Of a stretch of 64,000 bases of DNA, positions 24,621-36,900 are shown one piece after another. Source of the stretch: Schistocephalus solidus (Eukaryota; Platyhelminthes; Cestoda; Diphyllobothriidea; Diphyllobothriidae). The notes beneath the pieces were generated by a model. The model was not told where the DNA came from. It did no database searches and saw only the letters and a list, made by a program, of their open reading frames with translations. Numbering within the stretch: position 1 is the stretch's first letter; every line of letters begins with the position of its first letter. A program made the translations under genes and the position numbers. Where the stretch lies: the NCBI GenBank assembly GCA_017591395.1, contig WEDG01005156.1, forward strand, positions 1 to 64,000, in the 5' to 3' direction.

Positions 24621-26835
24621 GGGACCTTATCCCAAAATAACGTCTGCCGCACCCTGATTTGGTCCCCGTGTTGGTCCAGCTCATCCACCACGCGGCCCTT
24701 TGAGGGGGCACAGCCAGCAAGTACTACAGCATTGAGAACAGCGCCACCAAGACGCGCAGGGGCATCCCTTTGTGATGCTGGACACTAGCTCATAAATAAA
24801 GCTTGCACTTGATCAGTCAAAACGGTCGTTATATCACGTCGACAAAAGTTATCCTTGACACCTTGGTAGTGAATTAGGAAGCGTTTTTCAGCGTTCGGAA
24901 GCGTAATGCTGTACAAGACGTGGTTCGACAAGAGCACTTTGGAGATGCAGTCAACGTCCCCTCGGTTGTCGAGGTTCTGTGTTGTCAGCGCAAAAAGGCT
25001 TGCATGCAATATGCCACTCGATTTTTTTTCCCCTCCCAAGGATCGACTTCCAACTCAACATCCGGCAGGCATCCGGATACATTGCCCCCAGTGTTCGCCG
25101 TACTAGAAATGTTTTGTCCCTAGAAATTGCAAATGGAATTTGAGGGACCTTTTTGGACTGCATAGTCTGACAGTTAACCACGGCGTTTTGGGGGTCGGCG
25201 GATGATTTGTATTACTCTTGTGGAAACTTCATACGATGCAGGTGCTGAGGTAGCTTGAGCTGATCTCCCTGACCTTTTTGCCACCAGTTGAACAATTTTG
25301 CTAGCACCCGTCAATGTGCACCGTCTGCGTCCGATAGTTTACTTCATGCTAGTCCGGTAATTGAGATTCACACCACAAAGCCATATACAGTGTACTCGTT
25401 TTCGGACATATAAGGAAAATGGCATGCACATCATGGGGGCTATTTGATGTTTCGACACAAGCCTTTCTCTACATCTTAGACTTTTCGCCGTATACTACGC
25501 ATGTCTGAAAGCTTACCATTTCAAGCAGGAGTTTTTCATAAGGCTACGGACTCCATTAACGGGCGGGGCCATCGGGAGCTGTTTTTCTGAGATGTTTGGG
25601 CATCCCTCGTCCTGGAAACATCCCCGGTTTAAATTCGTCCTGCCCATTTTTATGACGTATTCAAGCATAGTTTCTTTCCCATACCGACCTTTTTACTGGT
25701 CTCTGATAGTTCTCTGAAGATACTAGTGACAGTGCTCATGAATTGTCTTTTGGCAAAAAATGTTCTACTCCCCTCCCTCATCACGCTTTTAAATTCGATT
25801 GCCTACTTTACTGTCTACTCTTCTTTTTAGGCCAATAAACACAAAAACTCATTCCCGATTCGGAGATAATCCCATCGCGTGAGTCCCTCATACTTAACGA
25901 TGTCTTTTGGCCAAGCTGGGGTCTGAATAAGTGCTAAGCTCTTAAGAGTTGGTAAACTGATTTCTTCCGAGTCTATTTGATCAGTGTGAGCCGGATAAGG
26001 AATTTTTTAGCTGCTGCGCTACTTAAGCGCACAGCTTGAAAGTTTGAAAGAATCTTCTGTCTGCTCGCTCGAGCTCGTGATAAAGCCACCTAATAACGTC
26101 ATCGCCTCGTCATTGCTGCCTCAAATTTGGTGACTAGGCCGCTTTTTCGCGGCACACTTTCAGAAGCGAGACTGGCGTGCTTTGTGGCGGCACCGATGGT
26201 TAACCGCCTCGCGTTACCGTATGTGATTAAACTACGAATGCCTTCGCTGTAAGCTTTTGTGCATTAACCGTGCGGTTTTATCCAATCCCGCGGTGTGATG
26301 ATAGAGGCCTCTGAAACCCACTGTGCGTTTCCGCGGTGGGTTTTATATGAGGGCCGCCGGCCTTTTCACAATTGGGTCAAATGAGTTTTAGACTACCTTC
26401 CAGTTTTCGAATAGTTAAAGGCCTCTGGTCAATCCTCCGCTGTTGAATGCACAGCCCTTGACAGCGCGAACGTTCCTGTGCCTTCATGCTCTAAGAAAGG
26501 TGAAACTCGAACCCCCGTTACTGACATGTGATGTGAGATGGCAGGTTGAGTGAGGCTTCACGCCATTCCGGTGCTTAGTTTTTAAATTTTGCAAACTTTT
26601 AGATTACCAAGACGCGCTAAAAGTCTTTGCTTGAATGGATTTTAAGTTGTAAGATGACTCGGTACTTTTTCGAGCCGAGCCTCAGACCAAAATGACTCCT
26701 CTATGGAGACTTTATAGAAGCTCTCTCTGTCTGAAGAGACTTGCATGTCTCCTATCTTGAACTCTAGTTCTTTTGCATGTAGGAATCACGAGATAGAGGC
26801 CTAGTACCATGTTACCCACTGCGCACGCTCTCCTC
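24621..26835. other. intergenic, no gene recognised
   Basis: No coding signal. One strong hairpin at 26314-26343 (AAACCCAC paired with GTGGGTTT, inner GCG/CGC) is noted; its meaning is unknown. Confidence 0.4.
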
Positions 26836-28290
26836 TATGTGTGGACAACAACAAGGTACCCGGAGAAGACACTATTCCCCCAGAAATCTGCAAGGCCTGT
26901 GTCGACACTCTGGTGCCCTGGCTTCATGAGGTGATTGAGCAAGCGTGGAGAGATAAAGTAATTCCTAATGACTGGGGCTCGGGCATCCTCGTGTCTGTCT
27001 TCAAGAAGGGAGATGAGACAAAGCCTCATCGATGTTGCTGCGAAATTCCTTCTTAGGCGATTCCAGACTGTGTGTGACTCTAGGGCAAGGCCAAATCAAG
27101 CCGGATTCCGAGCTGGGCATGGATTTTGAACCGGGTATTCACTCTGAGGCACATTCTGAAATTCAACCATGGTTACCAACAACCGACGGCTGTCTGTTTT
27201 GTTTTATACTTCGCCGCTGCGTTCGATTCCGTCCATCGCGAGTCCCTGTGGCAAATCATAGAACTACATGGTGTCCCGGCCAAAATCATTGCCTTGATCA
27301 AGGCCTACTATCGCTCCACCATTGCGCGAGTCCTCGCACATAACAATCTCTCCCAATCGTTCGATATCCGATCTGGTGTTCGACAAGGTTGCATTATGTC
27401 GCCTATTTTGTTCAAATATGCCATTGACTCGATTCCGGGAAGGGTCCTACACGGTTCTGACGATGGGGAATTTACACTCGGACGCCGGCTAACTGACCTA
27501 GACTACACTGACGATATCACCTTGCTAGCCTCGAGCTTTTGTTATCTATAGTCTATGGTGTCATAGTTGAATGAGATCGCTACTTCGGTCGGCTTATCCA
27601 TAAACGCTGGGGAGACCAAATTGTTTTTCGAGCTGCATCCCTGTCTAGGAGAACGCACCTCGAGATTAATGACTGCCAACTTGAAGAAGTAGACAGTTTC
27701 AAATACCTCGGGACGAAACTACTGCTCAATGGACAGAATAAGGACGAAATCGTCTCCCATATCGACGCTGCTCGCCAGGTTTTCTCGATCCTTAAAAATT
27801 ATCCATGGATCCGACGCGACATCACCATCGCCATGAAGATCCGTGTGTACCGTGCCTCCATCCGGTCGGTCCTTCTCTACGGTTGTGAATGTTGGGTTTT
27901 GCGTGTGAGGACTATACTTCGGGTGAAGTACACGGACTTCGTCTCAGATGAGGTAATCCACACTCGTTGCGGTAATATCGCGAGGACATGTCAGTCCATC
28001 CATGAAAGATGACTGAGGTGGTTTAAGCACGTCCTCCTTCGCCCACCTCACGAGCTCTGTTTTAATGCTCTCGGTCCGGCGCCCTTGTCCACATGGAGTC
28101 GTCAAAGAGGAGGTGAGCTCAAGACCTGGCTCGATGCGGTTCGTCAAAACATTAAAGCGGTGCTTGGACCTTCGGTATTCGACCTCCGTCGCTGGAGCAA
28201 CGAGTAGGTAGAGCTGTACAGGTCCGCTGCCACAAATCGTCACGCATGTAGAGGTACAATACATGATCTCATCGAGGACGGCTAGATCAG
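26836..28290 (+). mobile_element. RTE-type LINE, 5'-truncated copy
   Basis: Starts abruptly inside the RT at NNKVPGEDTIPPEICK and runs through DYTDDITLLASSF to the C-terminal region (KVYRAS-like string near 27,845, CECWVLR near 27,890) and ends near TCATCGAGGACGGCTAGATC, where copy 1 also nears its end. It is collinear with the copy at 15.9-19.3 kb and very similar over 27,120-27,400. 5' truncation is normal for LINE insertions. Motif C is YTDD instead of YADD and the motif A Asp is Tyr. Confidence 0.85.
27126..27551 (+). pseudogene. RTE reverse transcriptase remnant, copy 2
   Basis: 141-codon open stretch: FNHGYQQPTAVCFVLYFAAA-FDSVHRESLW (motif A region with Tyr for the catalytic Asp), VRQGCIMSPILFKYAID (motif B) and LDYTDDITLLASSF (motif C). 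Stops soon after. The upstream portion is in another frame, and the shift lies at the same place (before FEPGIHS) as in copy 1, so it was probably present in the common source. Confidence 0.8.
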
Positions 28291-28394
28291 TCGAGTTAAG
28301 AGAGAGGGGCTGGCCAAACGCGGGTCTTGAGTAAAGTGTGTTCCTGACGAGTAGTATGATGTGCATTAGCCTATCAAGACGAGCCAATGACTAC

Positions 28395-28480
28395 GCGTGA
28401 ATTAGATTATAGTGAAAGTAGACTTGCGCTGCATCTACTGTGCCTCTCCTCCCGCCCTTGTCCGGTCTCATTTTACGATA
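28395..28480 (-). repeat. short fragment of the zinc-finger dispersed repeat
   Basis: GAATTAG-TATAGTGAAAGTAG-CTTGCGCTGCATCTACTG-CTCTCCTCCCGCCC is collinear with 62,892-62,955. Minus orientation relative to the 46-kb copy. Confidence 0.5.
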
Positions 28481-28924
28481 TGTTATGAAGCAATATACGC
28501 GCAGGTCACCACTTCCTGTCCGAGTAATGGTAGTTGTCGTCACTTTCGGTGGACGAACCACCCACTTATTGGCACCCACAATGGGTCTTAACTATTTCAT
28601 GGTAGAATTGGTCGTGGTATGCCGTATCTGTGGCAGAGTTTCAAGTCGAAACGGGGATGTGACGGGGTGAGCGGAGGCGCTGTAAATTCCTTTTGCCCAA
28701 CTATGAACTTCTAGTCGTCCTCACGTCATCTAATGCCTTGCTGCTCCCGCCCGGACGATTAATTGCATGCCCAGTCAATGGGTGAATCACAGTGTTGGTT
28801 GACGCCCTTTCCTGACAAAATGACGCTTTGCTTCAATCTTTCCCCAATCTTCGGGACTCCGATTTTTTGCGTAGCGTCTGTGAACCCATGGTGTGTGTGT
28901 TTGTGTACCCCCTAAACGGGCCAC

Positions 28925-29225
28925 GCGTTAGATGCGTTGGACCGACATGGGGCCACATCAGACCACGCTAGGCGTTATTCGGGTTGCGCTCCCATAACAA
29001 ATGCCGAACATGTGGGGTGTGGTTGCACGACTACGGCAGAGGGGCCTTGGCCGCGCCAGCCACCTGCGCCCTCTCCCATCTCCGGTCTTCTTGACTATTT
29101 CTTGACACCAGGCATAGGTGAGAGAAGAGGAGAGAGTGCGGTAGATGTAGTGAAAGTCACCGTACCTGCTTTGGAGCGTACGGTGGACCTCGTCGAAATT
29201 GACGTTCGAACTATCGTGTGTGTTT
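28925..29225 (+). repeat. fragment of the zinc-finger dispersed repeat (3' block)
   Basis: Close relative of 47,120-47,400: GGCCGCGCCAGCCACCTGCG, CTCTCCCATCTCCGGTCTTC, GGAGAGAGTGCGGTAGATG and GTACGGTGGACCTCGTCGAA are shared. Confidence 0.7.
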
Positions 29226-29689
29226 GTGCGTTTTTTGAAGTACTGCGTGACATGAATTTTCTGCTGGAGGCTTGACCACTCCAGCTGATCTTAAGCCAGC
29301 CAGTGACGTCGGGTGTTATTTTACTACCTATTTTATGGCAAATCCCAACTTCATCTCCAGTTGGCATGCCGCTGGTAACTCGGAGAGTGGATCGTTTCTG
29401 CTTGGATCAGGCGCTTATTTCGCTCATCACGAGTACCTAACTGTTCTTTTCAGCTATTACTTTGTGCACCCAGTCCTGTCTTTGAACTTTGCCAACTAAT
29501 GAGAACACTCAGTTCTTCTTCGGTCTGTGGTTTAGGCGTTGGTAGTCCTAGAAGTGACATATATGACTATACTGTTAACGACAAATCGGGTATATTAACA
29601 GCGGTAGTGAGGCGCCCACCGATCGCCTTATGGGCAGTGCTCGTCCCAGCAGCCTATCCACCTCAGGGATTGTAAACACATGAGGTTGT

Positions 29690-29770
29690 GAATGGTTGGC
29701 CGATGATGGCTAATAAGCCATAAATGCTCGTTCCAGTTTCCCTCGTCATTTTTATTTTATCCTGCCGTCG
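29690..29770 (+). repeat. degenerate fragment of hammerhead SINE body
   Basis: Contains GGCTAATAAGCC and GTTCCAGTTTCCCTCGTC, the core of the SINE body seen at 49.4 kb. The ribozyme core is damaged: CCGATGA for CTGATGA, TAAA for GAAA. Confidence 0.5.
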
Positions 29771-29959
29771 ATTCTGACCGTTGTGTGGCTGCTGACGGTA
29801 CTCGTGTTTGATCTCCAAGGCAGAAAGGGATGAGTATGTCCCGAAATGCGTTCGATGAGTTCCCCATTACCTATTTATATGGTAATCTCATTTATGGAAT
29901 ACGTGACCTTCATAAAAATACTGTTTCACTTGGGGGTAGGGACAACACATCCACGAAAC

Positions 29960-30135
29960 TCGTGAGCCACTGTGCCCGCCCCCATCTCCGGTCCTCTTGA
30001 TCCGGTATTGTCTTTGGAACATGCTGGATGCTGGAGAAGAGAGGGAGGTAGATGCTACGTGAGGCTACCTAATCATAGACTGACCTGTAGTTATTCACCG
30101 GGCCTTCTCTGGTAGGTCCTGTGTGGTTCGCATCC
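29960..30135 (+). repeat. fragment of the zinc-finger dispersed repeat
   Basis: CCCCCATCTCCGGTCCTCTT-GA is followed by a diverged but collinear block through GGAGAAGAGAGGGAGGTAG. Confidence 0.45.
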
Positions 30136-31570
30136 CTATTGACAGACGAATTAATCGCGGTTTCTGTCTCGTTCTCTTAAGAGTGGCTTTTTCAGGCAAC
30201 AATGCACCGTAGCCATTGATTATAATGCCTTGAAACATTGCTTAAAGTTGTTTTTCGCAGCTGCAAAGAGTTTCTAGTCAGTAAATATATGCAATGTGTT
30301 GATAGGTCGCATATTACCCACGCTGAAGACGTCTGAGTATTTGCCGCATATCGATACTGGCCTTGTCGGCACAGTGGTATTGCGCGGAAGTTGCTATCAC
30401 CAGTAGTTGTGACGTAGCCTCTACCTATACACCTACTGGCATCGTGTGCCAAATATATAATGCGCGCTTGCAGAACTTCGTCGCTGGGCGGTAGTTCAGA
30501 CGTTCTTCATAAACCCTAAGGTTGGTTGGTAATCGTGATTCAACTGGTGATATTATCGAGTTTAGTCCTTTTAAGGGGTAATCTCAAATGAAACTACCTC
30601 ATCCTGCTTAGATTGAGTATTGTCTTATAAGCTATTACTTCCAGTTGAGGTCAGTCTATCTTTACCCTCGTGCACCTTTCCTCGATTTCAGGCTATCGTT
30701 TGCTGTGAAGCAAATGAAACTCGACGCATCGGCGGCCACCTTGTTTTTTTTACGGTGTCCTTCGACAAGAAACAGCCCTGGTTTTTTGCTTTTGTTCTTT
30801 TCGGGGTTATTCTCTTTCCCGGACACTTGTTCGCGAGTGTACGCCGTCCTTCTTTCGTGTTACTGACTGGCCGCTTACAACTCAGTGTGATTTGGTTGCC
30901 TCCTTAGCGTTTTTTTTTAATGTGAGCGCATTCTCCAGGTTTATTCACGTCATCATCGTTATCATCATCATCATAATTCCTGTCGCTGATGCTGTTGCTG
31001 CTGGACACGGCGTTCTCTACACAATGAGGCTGTGCTCTGCTTGTCCCTTCCCACGATCCACATCTGCACCATTGTTTTTGCTCGAGCCCGTCGTTTTCCT
31101 ATCTACTTCTTGTTTTCTGTTTATCAAGTTTCTCTACTTTGTGCTGTCGCTCTCATTGTTACTCCCCCCCCCCGCCCACACCATTGGCTGGATTGTCCCT
31201 CACCTTCTGCTGCCGCTTTCATATGCGGTCACATTGCTTCCCTCTTGTTTGAAGCGAGTCGCTCCCCCCCGCCTCCATCCCGCCCTTTCAAGGTCCTATT
31301 TTTATAAATTTAATCACGTCCTTTCTGCCGCGCGCGCGCTCCGTGTTTCATCACGCAAGCACAATGAAGTGGGTCCCGCATATTTTAAATAATTTTGCCC
31401 TCTGGCTGTTTTGGATCACTTAACTAATAGATTTGTGTGGTTGCCTAAGCCTGACCCCCTGGGCTGCGAACCAAGACCGACACCGTCCGTCCTGGCTATT
31501 TCGTCACAGCTATTTAGGGGGTAGGCCTGGGCAACCCGCTTCCTTTCTTCCGTCCGTTTATTAAATGGGC
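30136..31570. other. intergenic, pyrimidine-rich on + strand
   Basis: No gene recognised. The 166-codon open frame at 30892-31392 is a product of C/T-rich low-complexity sequence including an ATC run near 30,955 and C runs near 31,165 and 31,265. Confidence 0.4.
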
Positions 31571-31574
31571 CTCA

Positions 31575-31690
31575 TAGCAGGCAGAATGAGGTTACTGATA
31601 AAGGCAAGGGAGAATGGAATGGTCATTCCGGGCTTATTAGCCGTCATCAGCCAGGCATACCCAACCCCAGGTTGCAAAACGTTTTTCAGA
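31575..31690 (-). repeat. hammerhead SINE fragment, decayed
   Basis: On the minus strand it reads GGGTATGCCTGGCTGATGAC, GGCTAATAAGCCC, then GGAATGACCATTCC. CTGATGA is intact but GAAA is GGAA and stem I is weak. Confidence 0.55.
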
Positions 31691-31892
31691 GTCTACGTCC
31701 CTTATTTTAGGGGGAGAAAGGGTTCGCATTTCTTAGCCCTTTAGGTGGAAGCATCAAAATCTACGTTTTCTCAGTATATGGCACTTGCAAAGATGGAGAG
31801 TTGCGTGGATGGAGCTAAAAACTGGCACATGCACACAACTTTGTGCCGTCTCAAATTTTCCTATCTAACCTATTAATTAAGCATTAGACGAC

Positions 31893-32060
31893 ATTACCGA
31901 CGAAGACAAAGGGGACTGGAATGGCCATTTCCAGCTTATTAGCCGCCATCAGCCAGTCGTACCCAATCCCAGGTGTTGCGGCACTTGAGGCTCGAACTCG
32001 CGACCTGTTGGTTAGCAGTCCAACTCTCTGACCCACTGCGTCATGAGCTCGTTCTGTCTA
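31893..32060 (-). repeat. tRNA-derived SINE with hammerhead-like body
   Basis: On the minus strand a tRNA-like head (GGACTGCTAACCAACAGG then GCGAGTTCGAGCC, a good B box) is followed by ACCTGGGATTGGGTACGACT and the hammerhead-like body ending CCTTTGTCTTCGTCGGTAAT. Same organisation as the + copy at 49,379-49,540, so head and body form one unit. tRNA-head SINEs are pol III transcribed; here that is inferred from the boxes. Confidence 0.7.
31914..31958 (-). ncRNA. hammerhead ribozyme-like motif in SINE (A9 mutated)
   Basis: Stem I GACTGG/CCAGTC is a perfect 6 bp. The core reads CTGATGG (last A of CTGATGA changed to G), stem II GGCT/AGCT, GAAA intact, stem III ATGG/CCAT, cleavage triplet ATT. 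The core change probably makes it inactive. Confidence 0.55.
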
Positions 32061-33799
32061 TATCCCTGGCCGCTACGGCTGCTGGTGCGGCTCGTGAGTG
32101 AGTCCCGTAACTGATCGGTGAGCGCCCATCTACTATTGCTAAGCATTCGCTGTTTGTGCGCAAGAGTCCCAAGCTATTCAGGAAAATTTCAACTATGAAA
32201 GCTTTTAGCAATCAGCTACATAGGTTAACACGATAAATTCATCCAGCGCACAACTGGGCAGGGAAACATGAGATTCTACGCATACTTTCTGGTAGGGAAA
32301 ACAAGCGTGTCGTAGGAGTTCCTTTTCAACCTTGTAAAGCAGCATTGTCAGAAGCTCCATCTTTAGTCCCGATGGGTCTTATGAACTCCTGCGGTCTAGT
32401 GTTACTGGTGCCGGTTAGTGGTCGTAGTGTGCCTTGCCAACGAGCTATTTTGAAGTATAAATGTTGACCTCGGGTGAGAGTTGAGATGGATAAGGTTTGC
32501 AGGGCCCAACTCGTCGCTTATTAGGAACGGAGGGCGCTATCAGTCTCGTCGCCTGACCGACTGTAATTAATAAGTGCCCGGGATTTCAAAAAAAGCGAAC
32601 GTACGCAAGTTTAATGGTCGATTTTCGAAGGCTTGATCCTTGTTGGGTGCCGAATCTTCTGGTGGATAGACCTTTTATTTTGCACAGAACCTTGGGCGGC
32701 GAGACCACCTTGCCTGTAAACTGGCAATAAATATATAACAATGAAATTTGACTTGAAGTGTGACTATTGCAATCACTGCAAGGTTGATATATAATTATTT
32801 GTTGGTTGTACTTGGACCCTAGTCTTCGCGCGTCTCAAATGCGCGTAGTGTGATTGGCTGATCTACCAAGTTGAACTCGAAACAATGACTACTTTCGAAC
32901 TATCGAGCTCGAAAAGAAATAGCTTACAGCTCCAAAAGTGACCGTTATATCCTACTCAAATTGAGTTAAAATTGGTGGATCAGCCAGCCACAATACGTGC
33001 GGTTGATGCGGGCGAGAAAGAATCCCAGGCCATCCGACAACAAATTATGCGCCAAACTTGAAGTGATCGGTCTAGTTAAATTTCATTGCCATTACAGCAG
33101 TACATGCCAGAGATGGTGCGGTATCTGGTGCTTTTATGGGTTTGTGGGAGCAACCCCAACTGGTGTGCCGAACTAGTGACGCGGTAGCGTGTTCCAGTGG
33201 GACACGGACGGCTATGACCGTTTGAATGCAAGCCTACGCGCATTGTGCAGTCGGTGAGGTCAGCGCGTCTGGAAACGCTCGCTGCGATGCTGAATGATCT
33301 TTAAGCAGCGGTGCATTGAATGGTGGCTGTCGGCTAAATGTTTACCAAATTCCTGCACGCCTCGGAGAACCGACGTTAAAAGCACAGGACTGTGGGGGTA
33401 GGAGGGTCAGATGACTCTTCGATCAGCGCGTTGACCTACCTCCCGTCAGTTGAACCCGGCACTAGACCGCATTAACACGCCCTGCATTGGGTCCAGAAAG
33501 CCGTCAGTCAGCCAATCATCACTTGCCAGTTCTCATCAAGAAAAATTACGGCAGGCACTGTTTCGTGAGGTTTTCTGCAGTAATTGCTCCCTGTTGGCGC
33601 AACCGACTCTCTGTTGGTTGTCTTTGGGAATAGAGAGGTCGTTGTTTAAAGTCAGAAAGGCCCGGCTACCCTCTGCATGCGGGAACCCTTAGAATAACGA
33701 TTACTCATATAACCCCCTTAACAGAATACGGGCATAGGAACGCACAGTCCGCGGAATAAAGGTGGCCCTCTGCATAATCCCAGGATAGGTAAATATTCC
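32061..33799. other. intergenic, no gene recognised
   Basis: Only short anonymous open frames, for example 80 codons at 33450-33692, without motifs. Confidence 0.4.
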
Positions 33800-33935
33800 C
33801 GTCTACTAACGCTAACATAAACTTGAACCGTAGCCCTAAACCTACAGCTAATAATAACCATTATCTTAAAGTTAATCCTACATTACCTCAACAATAAAAT
33901 TCACCCTTACTTTCAACCTCACCCTAAACTTAACC
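33800..33935. repeat. degenerate CCTAA-like tract
   Basis: GCCCTAAACCTACAGC, TAACCATTATC, TTAATCCTACATTACC and CACCCTAAACTTAACC recall decayed telomere-like repeats, similar to 496-615 and 43,321-43,383. Confidence 0.4.
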
Positions 33936-36900
33936 ATGTTTTCCCTGGAATTTTGTGCAGATTCGCCTGTAATGCGGACCATATAAGTCATCCTCACCAC
34001 CTTTTTTGTCGCTAGAGTACAACTCCGGAATCTGCTTCGATGCCTGCTTTCCCTCGCTTCCCACGTGGAGGCCGTTGCGCCACCAAGATCAGCATTCATA
34101 CAAATGGCTATTATCCGGTAGACAGTTGTCTTCTCTTCTGTCACAAAGATTTTTTGAACCACCTTCATCTTCAAACTTGGAGGTCTTCCAAATGCCATAT
34201 ATCTTTTGGCTAATGATCACTCTACAACCTGCACATTGAAGTGATTTTTTTCGGGTTTGGATCGTAATGCGCTTATGCGGGCTGTTGTTAACTTTTTCCG
34301 GATTGCAAAGCGAGCTCGTGGGTGGCGTTGTCATGCTTGGAAAATACTTACTCGGGCTTATGATTAAATAACTTCGTGTGCTTCGTTTCCTTACGTCCAA
34401 CTAAACAGAAAGCAAATGGCGTCAGAAATTTCGGAATTATTAACTTTGATTCCTGGAATTTGACTCTTTTTCTGCATTTTAAATGACAAATTCGCATTAG
34501 GCATTTATAGGCTGCATAGGGCATTTTATCTCCTAATAATCAGCCTCTTCATTGTAAGAAATTTGACGGAACTGATTGAATCTTTTGCGATTTAAGTCCT
34601 TGCGTGTCTTGGCTACGGACGCAACGGCCTCTACTATTACAGATGGGACCTCGCATCAAAATATTCATGAACTGAGTTGAAATGCTTCAGAAACGTGTCC
34701 AGAACTGCAAATCTTAATACTACCGGATACCAAGAGAAGTTTATAAATGGATGTAAGGGTCTGAGAAGCAGCATGGTTTCGCTTCCTAATCTTTTGATCT
34801 ACGACACATTTTTGAATCTCGTTTGCATCCATTACCAACTGAGTGAAATGTTTAGCCACTTCTATACGCATCTGTCCGTCTGAAATTTTTACCTCCAGAT
34901 CCCTTAAAGTGACTGAACACAGCCAATAGCTAAATACCAGAACGTGTGTTGATTTCCTTGCCACTACTTGTGCAGGCAAAACTATTTTCGGTGTGCTTGG
35001 CTTGTGGGTGTGTGTTAGTCAAGTAGCTCGATAGAACTGATGTCAGTCACTTCGAAGATGTACAGAAAATTGGGCTCAAAGGTGGCATATGCAGTCGAGA
35101 AGAATACGCCTGGCTCGTTGAACAATCTTTTACGAAAAAATCGCACTGGCATTCCATTGCTGACTGCTTTTCCAAGGCCCTGATGTTAATCTGGCGCAAA
35201 CAAACTACGATAGAGGTGTACCAAGAGAGATCGAGCAACCGATATGGCCATTTTTGGCTTATTAGCCATCGTCAACCAATATTTATGTGCCGATTTAAAG
35301 TACAGACAAAGAGGTCCTGCAAACCTGGAGCTAGGAAAGGCTGGCTGAGGACAGGTTATCAGTTAGAAATCGTTAGCCCAGTCTCCCAGGGTACGATATG
35401 TCTGCAAGGTTTAGCTGTTTATATTCTTACCTCAGATCAAATCTCATCGTTGACAGCGTCTACCGCATCGCCCAGGCTGTTGAGATTTTGGGTAGTTGCT
35501 GAAGGTCTTACCAGGTGAGTGCATGTTTTAAGAAGCTTAGCAGGCCTCGGCCGCCGAATTTTTCACAAGTTGGAAAAGGAATTATTCAAGTCTGCCAAAA
35601 TCCTCGACTGATTGAAGATATATTTAGACATATGCTTCATTTTAGCATCTCCTGTGTAGTACAAGAGTTTCGCTGTCACAGAGGTTATAAAACTGCCTCC
35701 TGTTTATTGCTTAGTGAGTGTTGGAAACTGGATTGAACACACCGTCCATTATTTGGTGGCTTTCAGTAGGTAATTGTAGAAAAATAAGCCTCCGCTGATC
35801 TGTTTGTTAAGCAATCGAACGAATTCTATATTTTGACCCTATCGATCGTCATTTATGGCTCAAAATACTTTTCTCGCAGCTCCTCAGCAGATTTAGGTAA
35901 CTGATGAACCATGACAAAATTTATGAAGTTTTCCTTTAACCGTCCATCATAGTGAATCAGACTGGCCTCATTCTCTTCCGATGGCGAAGCAAAGTGGAGA
36001 CGATCTTAGATGGATTTGAGTGTGGTGGCTGGCAGCAAGTAATAATAACTAGTGGAAAGGATTAAGATTCTGCGAGAATTCCCATGTTACGATTGAAACT
36101 CTGATTGGCAAACATATGTTTAAGAAATAAAGTTACCGGAAACTATACTGCATGCTGGTATCTTAGTGCTTAATAGCGCGGTATTTGGTTCCACAGCAAA
36201 AAATAAAAATTTCTTTGTCCATATAGGAACCAGGGCCTTGGGAAAAACACAAATTAAGGAGTGCTTCGCTTGTACTTAAACCAAAGAAGTTCCAAATTCC
36301 GAACGCATTCTTGTATTGAATGCTTGCAGAATATTTAATGCTGGTGCAGGTTAGTTTCAGCACACTGTTTGCTGCTTGACGAGGAGAATCGAGAGAAAAT
36401 GCACTGTGTATTACGTAAAAGAAGCAGCAAAAAAGTTGAGACTACTAGAAGCAGGTAAATTCGTTATTTCCTTTAAGTGTTCTAGTTTTTAAGGCACGAT
36501 ACTATTTTGCTCACATTACAAATCTTGAAAAACGAATCAATTGATAATCTAAAATACAAATATTGGGAGATGAGTGAAGTGATGTGCACGATAATAGGCG
36601 CTCCTATGTACCTAGACACTTATGATTTCAGAAAGGCTTACAAAAATGCCAAAAACAATAGCAGTATATTCACTGAACTCTGTTCGTGGACGATTATGGG
36701 AAACTAAAGCGGTAGACAAAAGCTTGAATTACAATAGCTAAGATTCAGACCGCAGCTCAAGACATTTACTCATGTATACTTTTTAATGAAATTAATGAGG
36801 AAATCTAGAAGGCATTTAATTCAATGCACTCCAACCATAGCAGTACTGCGTATTGTCAGAATATTGTTCCTGTGTGCAAGCAGTTTATAGTGTTGTCCAG

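Noticed and set aside
26460..26570. Possible minus-strand tRNA around GGGGGTTCGAG
   Set aside because: A B-box-like word is present but no D arm, anticodon arm or acceptor stem can be drawn.
30892..31392. 166-codon plus-strand frame, hydrophobic
   Set aside because: Produced by pyrimidine-rich low-complexity DNA; no homologous motif, no repeat copy, no splice context.
35183..35518. 111-codon plus-strand frame
   Set aside because: Its middle is the reverse complement of a decayed SINE body and the rest has no motif.
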